Source: Bacteroidales bacterium (GTDB lineage Bacteria; Bacteroidota; Bacteroidia; Bacteroidales; UBA4181). Taken from it: a DNA stretch of 6,014 nucleotides. Below are positions 1-6,014 of this stretch, piece after piece. The stretch is from contig JAQVSH010000123.1 of NCBI GenBank assembly GCA_028700615.1, forward strand, positions 1-6,014, in the 5' to 3' direction. The notes under the pieces were generated by a model that searched no databases, was not told the origin of the DNA, and saw only the letters and a program-made list of their open reading frames with translations. Numbering within the stretch: position 1 is the first letter of the stretch; each line of letters begins with the position of its first letter. Both the position numbers and the translations under genes were made by a program.

Positions 1-331
1 GTTTCAAGCCTTTGGAATGGACATAATCGGCCAGTGCTTTGATGCCTGATTTAAAACGTACGGGATCCGCCTGAATGAAACCGAGACTGTCGCGTTCGCC
101 ATGCCAACAGTCATCGAGGTTCAAATAGATGTAACCCGCCTCACGCATGCCTGTCGCCACCATGACATCGGCCATTTCTTTAATCATGTCTTCATTGATA
201 TTGCCGGCAAACTTGTTCCAACTGTTCCATCCCATCGGAGGGGTGTCGGCGAGAGTTTCAAACTTTTGCGCTTTTATGCCTGTAGTATACAGACATAAAG
301 CAGCCAGGAGCATAAATAATTGTTTTTTCAT
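1..331 (-). CDS. GH27 alpha-galactosidase, N-terminal part (cut by left window edge)
   Basis: Reading from the ATG at 331-329 gives an open frame of 110 codons that runs off the left edge without a stop. Residues 1-22 form a signal peptide: two lysines after Met, a hydrophobic core and a KAQ end typical of Bacteroidota signal peptidase I sites, suggesting a periplasmic enzyme. The mature part opens with the GH27 hallmark TPPMGWNSWN (residues 30-39), followed by YLNLDDCWHGERDS (about 69-82); the DDCW pair binds galactose in characterised family members. A stretch like DPVRFKSGIKALADYVHSKG (90-109) is also standard for GH27. GH27 enzymes mostly release terminal alpha-1,6-galactose by a retaining mechanism; the catalytic aspartates lie further on and are outside the window. 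The gene starts 45 bp after the GH26 mannanase stop on the same strand, so co-transcription and removal of galactose side chains from galactomannan are likely. An alternative GH27 specificity (alpha-N-acetylgalactosaminidase, beta-L-arabinopyranosidase) cannot be excluded. Confidence 0.93.
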   Translation of the reverse strand, partial: MKKQLFMLLAALCLYTTGIKAQKFETLADTPPMGWNSWNKFAGNINEDMIKEMADVMVATGMREAGYIYLNLDDCWHGERDSLGFIQADPVRFKSGIKALADYVHSKGLK

Positions 332-376
332 GAGTAATGCAAATATTTGGGCGGTGATGTCATCAAGAGATTCACT
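332..376 (-). other. Short GH26-GH27 intergenic gap with two small dyads
   Basis: This 45-bp spacer separates the GH26 stop from the GH27 start. It holds two perfect short inverted repeats: CAAATATTTG at 340-349 and TGATG-T-CATCA at 355-365. Neither can form a good RNA terminator, since the loop is absent or one base, and there is no T-run. No Shine-Dalgarno sequence precedes the GH27 ATG, which is normal for Bacteroidota. The short spacing favours one transcript covering both enzymes. The dyads may be chance. Confidence 0.4.
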
Positions 377-1486
377 CTAATAATCTTTAATATCATTCAA
401 AAATAAATACCTTGGATTGGCCTTCATGATTTTGAGAAGATCTTCATGAGTAGGCCTTCTGGGCTCTCTCATCGGACGGTTGCCGCGTGGAGGGGTTGTT
501 CTCCAGGTCAAAAGGTATGAAGATTTATAGTTGGCCAATATCTTTTGTAGGTCTTCGCTGATAGGACCACATTCGCTCAAAGCATGAAGTTTATGTTTCT
601 GTTCTGCTAACATGGTGGTAAAATCCAGAGCAGCTTTTACATTTTTGTTGAATTCTTCGCCACTGCCATACCAATCAATAGAAAGCATGTCAATATATTC
701 ATCCCCCGGATATCCTTCCAGATACTCTTGTACTGAATATACTTTATCGGTATTATAGGCATAAAGGATATTGTGTAACCCTTTTGCACGCAAATAGGTT
801 ACAGTGTATCTCCATAATGCGGCATATTCTTCGTCATAACAACGAGTTTTGCCCCACCAAAAGAAACTTCCTGAATGTTCGTGGTAAGGACGAAAAACAA
901 AAGGAATAAATTTCCCGTTTTCGTCTCTCCATTGTGAGAAAAGTCTGGCCAAACGATCCAGCCATGTGTTAAACATAGCGTGATTGCTGCCTCCGGGCAA
1001 TACTGATTGAACGGCATTGAGCCCGTTGCTTGAAAGCATATTTACTTCCCAGGCCGACCCCGCGCCATTAGGCTCTTTAACTCCCGGCCATTGAGAGGTG
1101 ATAGGATTCACAACATGCCAACTGATGGTTATAATACCCTTTTGCTTGTGAAACCACTTAACTCTTTCGGTAATATTTGCAAATGATACAGAATCAAGAC
1201 TTAATTTTTGATTCAATTCCAATTCTCCCAATTCAAATCCTGCAACTCCGGGATAATCTCCGGTATATTCTTTGGTATCCGAACGATCAGGTTCGTACCA
1301 CCAATTATGTCCTGTCATCAGGTCGTCCTGATGTCCGTACATAATACCTTTTTCTTGAATTTTCATCAACCTGCTAAACAATTGTTTAGCTTCCGGAGTG
1401 GCTTCAGGATCGGCCGGTTGCCAGGCCTGTGCAAACAACCCTGCACATATGCACAGTAATGATGCACTCAAACTGATTTTCTTCAT
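377..1486 (-). CDS. GH26 endo-beta-1,4-mannanase, probably periplasmic
   Basis: This is a complete 369-residue glycoside hydrolase family 26 protein that cleaves internal beta-1,4-mannosidic bonds of mannan or galactomannan by a retaining mechanism. Visible signatures (numbered from the chosen Met): WHVVNP at 123-128; FRPYHEHSGSFFWWG at 198-212, with Glu203 as the acid/base; SIDWYG about 269-274; LSECGP at 303-308, with Glu305 as the nucleophile. Length fits a single TIM-barrel catalytic domain with no binding module. The frame extends to an ATG at 1510, but the eight extra residues (MADLKLNY) precede a normal leader, so the ATG at 1486 is preferred: MKK, hydrophobic core, then LFAQ, a signal peptidase I site. 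Cys12 and Cys14 lie in the core but have no proper lipobox, so a soluble periplasmic enzyme is inferred, as described for BoMan26A of Bacteroides ovatus. It sits between susD and a GH27 alpha-galactosidase. The segment at about 330-346 is unusually rich in Arg and Pro. Confidence 0.93.
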   Translation of the reverse strand: MKKISLSASLLCICAGLFAQAWQPADPEATPEAKQLFSRLMKIQEKGIMYGHQDDLMTGHNWWYEPDRSDTKEYTGDYPGVAGFELGELELNQKLSLDSVSFANITERVKWFHKQKGIITISWHVVNPITSQWPGVKEPNGAGSAWEVNMLSSNGLNAVQSVLPGGSNHAMFNTWLDRLARLFSQWRDENGKFIPFVFRPYHEHSGSFFWWGKTRCYDEEYAALWRYTVTYLRAKGLHNILYAYNTDKVYSVQEYLEGYPGDEYIDMLSIDWYGSGEEFNKNVKAALDFTTMLAEQKHKLHALSECGPISEDLQKILANYKSSYLLTWRTTPPRGNRPMREPRRPTHEDLLKIMKANPRYLFLNDIKDY

Positions 1487-1634
1487 ATAATTAAGTTTAA
1501 GATCTGCCATGTAATTTACATATTTATTTTAACGAAATAATTGGTGAACAGGTATATTTTGTATTTATATTACAATCCCCCCAATTGTAGCGATTATGCT
1601 ACGAATCAGGGGGATCCTGTAATAGAATTATTTA
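1487..1634 (-). other. AT-rich intergenic region between susD and GH26
   Basis: These 148 bp are by far the longest gap in the window. They contain the stem-loop at 1575-1615 and then about 88 bp of very AT-rich leader before the GH26 start. I looked on the minus strand for the Bacteroides -7 element (TAnnTTTG) and found no exact match, so an internal promoter is not supported. The leader could still be an untranslated region for control of the enzyme genes by RNA processing or stability. Confidence 0.6.
1575..1615 (-). terminator. Strong stem-loop between susD and GH26, possible attenuator or processing site
   Basis: The outer arms ATCCCCC (1575-1581) and GGGGGAT (1609-1615) pair perfectly over 7 bp. 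Inside, a 3-bp helix (1584-1586 with 1604-1606, one base bulged at 1603) leads to a 5-bp helix GTAGC (1587-1591) with GCTAC (1598-1602), closing a 6-base loop. The structure starts 20 bp beyond the susD stop codon. The minus-strand sequence after it reads TGTAATATAAATAC, which is AT-rich but lacks a clear U-run, so efficient intrinsic termination is uncertain. Such hairpins after susD are plausible partial terminators or 3'-end stabilisers that let susC/susD be expressed above the downstream enzymes. That role is inference. Confidence 0.55.
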
Positions 1635-3386
1635 TTAATAACCCTCATTTTGAGTCATGAGTTTATTTGCAGTCAACTCTGCCGTAGGAATAGGATATAC
1701 CAGATGAATCGGATTCCAGTCCCAATCACGGGCTGTTACAGGAATCAGATTGGCTCTTTCGGCTGCACTTGCATTATTCCAGGGTTCGTTCTTGTCAATG
1801 CCTGATGGTACTAAGTATTGATGTGTTACGGTATTATAATAGGTTGCCCCGCCATTTTTGGGATATTCACAATTCAACCATTCTTCAACCATATCGCAAC
1901 GGCTCAGATCATAGTATAAAGAGAATTCCATATAGAGTTCTTTTCTACGTTCCTGCATCAAAGCAACCATCCATACATCTGAGCTATAACCCTTAGCTGC
2001 CTTATAAGCTGTATAGTATGCCTGAGCATCAGGAACAGCTACTGTAGCGGTACTCAACATGGCGGTCGGGAAAGGCTTTGTGCTGCCTGTAGCATCAGGA
2101 TTGGAACCCACTTCGGTATTTCCCCAGGCGCGGTCACGGATTTGAGCAATAAGAGCCCAACCTTTAGGAAGATCGCCTGTACGGAAACAACATTCAGCAT
2201 AGTCTAACAATACGCCTGCATAACGATACAAGTTTACAGAGTGAGAGGAGTATTGGGTATTCACTTTCCACCATTTCAGACTGTGATTATTAGGCATATA
2301 CTCGGCATTGGTAAGAAAATGGCTTGCAAAAACAGGTGTTTTACCCACCTTATCCCCTGTGAATGGATTCGTGTCATTGGTAACGCCGGAAATTGTGGAA
2401 TATTGTTTGCGTTTATCCCCGGGTTCAAAAGAACGAACCAATTCGAATGAAGTGAATGAATCGCCCCAGCCGCCATATTCTCTGGCTTTGGTTTGTTGAC
2501 CAAAATAGCGGAAGTCGCTATTTTTACGGCTTGACCAAATGGAGGCCATATTAGGAAATTCAGGGAAAGCAATTTCCCAGACGGCTTCAATATTCCATGG
2601 ATTATCCACCCAGCTGGTCATGGCAAAACAAGGATTCAGCTGATAGGCAGCACTTGTCTCGATTTCTGCATATTGTTGTTTTGCTTTTGTGTAATCGCCC
2701 AGATACATATTGGCTTTAGCCGCATAAGCTAACGCTGCGCCTTTGGTCCAACGGCCTTTCTGGCCTTCTTTAGGTTCCCAATCTAATATTGAAGCGGCAT
2801 ATTCAAAGTCTTCTTTGATAATCTGCCATGCATCAGCATCTGACTCGGGACGGGCTTTGTCGGGAGCGGTTGCGTAGTTCTCACCTGTCATCAACATCGG
2901 GACACGGCTGAAGTTGATGGTCAGATAATAATAGGCATATGCACGAATTGCACGGGCTTCTGCCTTGTAGACATCCAGTTCGGCAGTGGGCATAACCTCC
3001 GGACTCACGTTTTCGAGATCTTTCAGATAGAGATTAGCACGAGATACTTGCCGGTATGATACTGACCAGGCTGCATCAAAAAAGCCTGATTTAGATTCAA
3101 CGGTCCATGAGTGTGTTGACATCTGAGCATCCCATCCATCGGCCTGCATATCCAGGGTAGGATAGTTTGCCAGGGCTACGTGGGGTTTAATGTAATAATC
3201 GCCTCTCCCGTTGAAATATTCAGAGTATACCCCTACCAGACCTTTAAAGATATTGTCTTTACTTGAATATACGCCGTCAGGTGATACGATACTGTATGTG
3301 TCCACTTCCATAAAATCCTTGGAACAAGAGGTCGCAAATATTGCGGCTCCCATGAGGACTGTATATACTATTTTCTTCATATTCAT
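1635..3386 (-). CDS. SusD-family outer-membrane glycan-binding lipoprotein
   Basis: This complete 583-residue RagB/SusD-family protein binds oligosaccharides at the cell surface and acts as the lid of the SusC transporter. The leader MNMKKIVYTVLMGAAIFATS ends at Cys21 in the lipobox ATSC, so it is a lipoprotein. Translation may start at either of two in-frame ATGs (3386 or 3380); MKK from the second also gives a normal leader. The N-terminal SusD-like region includes the helical segment KAEARAIRAYAYYYLTINFS (141-160) and VPML just after it, and TPR-like helices such as KGAALAYAAKANMYLGDY (215-232). The C-terminal RagB/SusD domain shows LLDYAECCFRTGD (393-405), QERRKELYMEFSLYYDLSR (478-496) and the family ending YPIPTAEL...N..L.TQNEGY. 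Length is in the normal range. It begins 16 bp after the susC stop, so the two are co-transcribed. Ligand-binding aromatics cannot be assigned by eye; a mannan or galactomannan ligand is inferred from the neighbouring enzymes. Confidence 0.95.
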   Translation of the reverse strand: MNMKKIVYTVLMGAAIFATSCSKDFMEVDTYSIVSPDGVYSSKDNIFKGLVGVYSEYFNGRGDYYIKPHVALANYPTLDMQADGWDAQMSTHSWTVESKSGFFDAAWSVSYRQVSRANLYLKDLENVSPEVMPTAELDVYKAEARAIRAYAYYYLTINFSRVPMLMTGENYATAPDKARPESDADAWQIIKEDFEYAASILDWEPKEGQKGRWTKGAALAYAAKANMYLGDYTKAKQQYAEIETSAAYQLNPCFAMTSWVDNPWNIEAVWEIAFPEFPNMASIWSSRKNSDFRYFGQQTKAREYGGWGDSFTSFELVRSFEPGDKRKQYSTISGVTNDTNPFTGDKVGKTPVFASHFLTNAEYMPNNHSLKWWKVNTQYSSHSVNLYRYAGVLLDYAECCFRTGDLPKGWALIAQIRDRAWGNTEVGSNPDATGSTKPFPTAMLSTATVAVPDAQAYYTAYKAAKGYSSDVWMVALMQERRKELYMEFSLYYDLSRCDMVEEWLNCEYPKNGGATYYNTVTHQYLVPSGIDKNEPWNNASAAERANLIPVTARDWDWNPIHLVYPIPTAELTANKLMTQNEGY

Positions 3387-3402
3387 TATTCTTAATTGTT
3401 AA
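3387..3402 (-). other. susC-susD spacer and susD translation start
   Basis: Only 16 bp separate the susC stop from the first susD ATG. On the minus strand the spacer reads TTAACAATTAAGAATA. It contains no Shine-Dalgarno motif but is A-rich, as Bacteroidota translation initiation regions usually are. The spacing leaves no room for a promoter, which supports a single susCD transcript. Confidence 0.6.
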
Positions 3403-6014
3403 TTAAAAACCAAGCTGTACTCCGAACATAAATGTACGAGGGAAAGGATAACGGCCGCTGTCAAGACCTGTTGTGGTTACACCGGAACTAATTTCAGGAT
3501 CACCATATTTATTGTATGGAGAGATGGTAAGCAGGTTTTGAACACTTGCATAAATACGGGCGCTACTGATAGCATTTCCGAATAGTTTGTTATTAAAGGT
3601 ATAACCGATCTGGAGATTGGCAATCTTCAAATAATCAGCTTTTTCAACAAAGTAATCCGAAACACGGGTATTGCCTGACAAATCATCATGTGACAATTTC
3701 GGGAAGGAAGAATCCGTATTGTCTGGCGACCATGAATTATTGGCATATTCAGAAAGGAAGTTGAAATAACCGCTATTATCTGACGAACCGATCCGGGTCA
3801 TATAGTTCTTGGCCCATGACAAGATCTTTTGTCCTAAGGCCCCATACATATAAACCGAAGCATCCCAGTTTTTGTAGCGAGCCTCTAAATTGAGACCTAA
3901 GTTTAAGCTCACAAAACCGTCACCAAGATATTTCTTATCCGCCGTGGTAATGTGACCATCCTCATTGGAGTCCTTGAACAGGAAGTCGCCGGGGCCGGTT
4001 GTGCGTTGATCATAGTACGAGCCCGGACCGAATTGCGCAACGGCTGCTGCATTCAAAGCATCAATTTCGGCCTGATTTTGGATAATGTGGTCAACCACAT
4101 AACCCTGATAGGTTCCCAGAGGAAGACCGTTGTAACATACCTGTCTGTTCTCCCAACCTGAGCCTGTGGGGCCTGAAGTCGTGGTACCGGTTCCGATATC
4201 AACCGCTTCGTTCTTATTGGTCGAACCATTTAATGTACCGCTGAAATACCAGTCCGCATTGATTTGTTTGTTATAATTTACGCTAAATTCAAAACCTTTA
4301 TTGCGGATACTGCCGAAGTTGGTAGTAATGCTGCTGAAACCGGCCGAAGGACGAATTGCCTTGTCAAGAATCAAGTCTTTTGTATCACGAATATAATAAT
4401 CCATAGTGACATTCAGGCTCCCGCCAAGAAATCCTAAATCCAAACCGACATTGGTTTGTTCATTGGCTTCCCATTGCAGGTATTGGTCAATTTCTCTTGT
4501 CTGGGCAAGACCGACGATCTGAGCATAGGCGTTGTATGCATCATAAAAGTCATAGCTTACCCCGCTGGTTGACAATTGAGGAATAGCATCGGTCGTACTT
4601 AAGTTGGCATTTCCTGTCTGACCCCAACCTAAACGAAGTTTTAAGTTTGAGAAAATCCCAAGATCTTTGATGAATTCTTCTTCAGATGCACGCCATGCAA
4701 GAGATACGGACGGGAATGTACCCCAACGTTTTCCGGGACCAAATTTTGAAGATCCGTCTCTGCGCACAGTGGCCGTAACCATGTAACGATCTTTGAAAGA
4801 ATAGTTTAAACGACCAAAATAGGATACGTAACGGATTGAAACATCAGGACCACCACTCCCGTTATTATGTGCATTGGCATCTGTTGAATAAAAACCTCTT
4901 AAGAAATTGAATGTTAAACTTTTGGTAGATGATCCATTACTTGACCCATGGGATTGGCTGGCAGACTGACCCACCATTACATTAAAGTGATGGTCACTTC
5001 TCTTGAGATCATAGGTTAAGAAGTTTTCAATACCCATATTGGTGCTCGCACTACCGCTTGTGCCAAATTCATCCAGCCTATCACTGGTGGTAGATACATA
5101 GTAGGTTGATATATAAGGACTGTTATAATACCAACTGTTTGAACCCGAAAAATCATAATTGGCAGTTGATTTGAATGTCAGTCCTTTCAGGAGATTAACT
5201 TCAATCCATGCTGAGTTTCTGATGGCACCATTATCATCGTCAAAATCATCTTTATACTTGCGGATATATTGATCTGCATAAGGGTTAGAAGCATACATAC
5301 CGGCTGAAGTGGAGACGGACTGATCAAAGAAGAAATGTCCATAGCTTCCGTCAGGATATTGAACGGGAACATTTACCAATTGATTTGTGTTAGGATCCAC
5401 ATAATCCATGGTAGGAGTCAAACGCGCATAATCAATTTGGTTTCCGCCGCTCCTACCCTTAGAGGTATTGAAATTGGTGGTAAATCCTAAACGTACAACG
5501 TCTTTAATATTTCCCTGTACGTTCAAATTGAGGGTTAAACGTTTGTTCCATGAATTTACGACAATCCCCTGGTTGTCCATATAGCCGATCGATGCGTTGG
5601 CCTGGACATCTTTGGTACCACCGGCAACTGATAAGTGGTATTGTTGACGAAATGCAGCACGCGTCATTTGATCCTGCCAATCGATATAGTGCAGCTGATC
5701 GTCATAATTACCATTGAAGGCAGTGAAAGGTTCCTTGCCATCATTTTCCATGGATGTACGATAAGCGGTTAACCAATCTTTCATATTGGCCATTTTTAAT
5801 TTGCCGGCCATGGTCGAAATACCGAAGTCAGCTCTTAAATCCACTTTAAGTTTGCTTGCTTTACCGGCCTTTGTGGTGACCATGATGACACCGTTGGCAC
5901 CACGGGAACCGTAAATAGCGGTTGCAGAGGCATCCTTTAAAATTTCAATATTTTCCACATCGTTAGGATTCAACCAACTCAGGTTGGAAGCATTGCCCTG
6001 TTGCACACCGTCAA
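3403..6014 (-). CDS. SusC-family TonB-dependent outer-membrane transporter, N-terminus missing (cut by right window edge)
   Basis: About 869 codons of a SusC/RagA-type TonB-dependent transporter are visible, ending at TAA 3405-3403. The frame stays open to the right edge. The first residues read DGVQQGNASN, matching the VDGV motif inside the plug domain, so the GTG at 6006-6004 is an internal valine and not a start. Then comes the plug signature LNPNDVENIEILKDASATA and IYGSRGANGVIMVTTK (5973-5869). The beta-barrel follows, with typical stretches such as VTATVRRDGSSKFGPGKRWG, LKLRLGWGQTGN and a DSNEDGH acidic segment (3972-3952). The protein ends in FMFGVQLGF, a normal outer-membrane beta-signal with terminal Phe. 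Compared with full SusC proteins, roughly 170-200 residues are missing: signal peptide, the carboxypeptidase-regulatory-like domain if present, TonB box and early plug. Working with the adjacent SusD, it should import oligosaccharides into the periplasm using TonB-ExbBD energy. Mannan-type cargo is inferred from the GH26 and GH27 genes downstream. Confidence 0.96.
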   Translation of the reverse strand, partial: DGVQQGNASNLSWLNPNDVENIEILKDASATAIYGSRGANGVIMVTTKAGKASKLKVDLRADFGISTMAGKLKMANMKDWLTAYRTSMENDGKEPFTAFNGNYDDQLHYIDWQDQMTRAAFRQQYHLSVAGGTKDVQANASIGYMDNQGIVVNSWNKRLTLNLNVQGNIKDVVRLGFTTNFNTSKGRSGGNQIDYARLTPTMDYVDPNTNQLVNVPVQYPDGSYGHFFFDQSVSTSAGMYASNPYADQYIRKYKDDFDDDNGAIRNSAWIEVNLLKGLTFKSTANYDFSGSNSWYYNSPYISTYYVSTTSDRLDEFGTSGSASTNMGIENFLTYDLKRSDHHFNVMVGQSASQSHGSSNGSSTKSLTFNFLRGFYSTDANAHNNGSGGPDVSIRYVSYFGRLNYSFKDRYMVTATVRRDGSSKFGPGKRWGTFPSVSLAWRASEEEFIKDLGIFSNLKLRLGWGQTGNANLSTTDAIPQLSTSGVSYDFYDAYNAYAQIVGLAQTREIDQYLQWEANEQTNVGLDLGFLGGSLNVTMDYYIRDTKDLILDKAIRPSAGFSSITTNFGSIRNKGFEFSVNYNKQINADWYFSGTLNGSTNKNEAVDIGTGTTTSGPTGSGWENRQVCYNGLPLGTYQGYVVDHIIQNQAEIDALNAAAVAQFGPGSYYDQRTTGPGDFLFKDSNEDGHITTADKKYLGDGFVSLNLGLNLEARYKNWDASVYMYGALGQKILSWAKNYMTRIGSSDNSGYFNFLSEYANNSWSPDNTDSSFPKLSHDDLSGNTRVSDYFVEKADYLKIANLQIGYTFNNKLFGNAISSARIYASVQNLLTISPYNKYGDPEISSGVTTTGLDSGRYPFPRTFMFGVQLGF

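Noticed and set aside
101..380. Two overlapping plus-strand open frames near the left edge
   Set aside because: They lie antisense to the GH27 N-terminus and the adjoining spacer, show no recognisable domain, and the minus strand carries unambiguous GH27 motifs.
799..1459. Open frames inside the GH26 gene (minus 799-1017, plus 1208-1459)
   Set aside because: They overlap a complete, motif-bearing GH26 frame and have no family features of their own.
1443..1486. Lipoprotein signal in GH26 because of Cys12 and Cys14
   Set aside because: Neither cysteine has Gly/Ala/Ser at -1 and the hydrophobic core before them is too short; the LFAQ site downstream fits signal peptidase I better.
1487..1574. 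Possible internal promoter for GH26
   Set aside because: The minus-strand leader is AT-rich, but no exact TAnnTTTG -7 element was found; AT-richness alone is not enough to call a promoter.
1769..2590. Several open frames within susD on both strands, the largest on the minus strand at 2276-2590
   Set aside because: They are out-of-frame shadows of an intact SusD gene that has signal peptide, lipobox and conserved C-terminus.
3952..3972. Acidic DSNEDGH segment in SusC as a dedicated calcium site or dockerin-like motif
   Set aside because: Similar acidic stretches are common in this region of ordinary SusC proteins, so it does not indicate a fused domain.
3952..5372. Small open frames inside susC (plus 3952-4161, minus 5187-5372)
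   Set aside because: They are shadows of the continuous transporter frame and show no start context or domain.

Overview
The window looks like a fragment of a polysaccharide utilization locus (PUL) from a Bacteroidota member (Bacteroides, Parabacteroides, Prevotella or a relative; the genus cannot be fixed from this sequence). The basis is an adjacent SusC/SusD pair, lipoprotein and signal peptides of the Bacteroidota type, A-rich translation starts without a Shine-Dalgarno motif, and glycoside hydrolases downstream of the pair. All recognised genes lie on the minus strand, so transcription runs from high to low coordinates.

Layout in transcription order: (1) 6014-3403, a SusC-family TonB-dependent outer-membrane transporter whose N-terminus lies beyond the right edge; (2) after a 16-bp gap, 3386-1635, a complete SusD-family surface glycan-binding lipoprotein; (3) a 148-bp AT-rich intergenic stretch with a strong GC stem-loop at 1575-1615; (4) 1486-377, a complete GH26 endo-beta-mannanase with a signal peptidase I type leader; (5) after a 45-bp gap, 331-1, the first 110 residues of a GH27 alpha-galactosidase cut by the left edge.

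A beta-1,4-mannanase next to an alpha-1,6-galactosidase points to galactomannan, or galactosylated gluco/galactomannan, as the substrate. In the proposed model, SusD captures oligosaccharides at the cell surface, SusC imports them with TonB energy, GH27 removes galactosyl side chains and GH26 cuts the mannan backbone, both probably in the periplasm. No surface endo-mannanase, SusE-type surface glycan-binding protein, GH130 phosphorylase or regulator is visible here. If the locus is complete, those genes lie outside the window.

I found no RNA gene, CRISPR array, insertion sequence or clearly novel system. The main points of interest are the stem-loop between susD and the enzyme genes, an Arg/Pro-rich loop near the C-terminus of GH26, and the unusual order in which a periplasmic-type mannanase directly follows susD.
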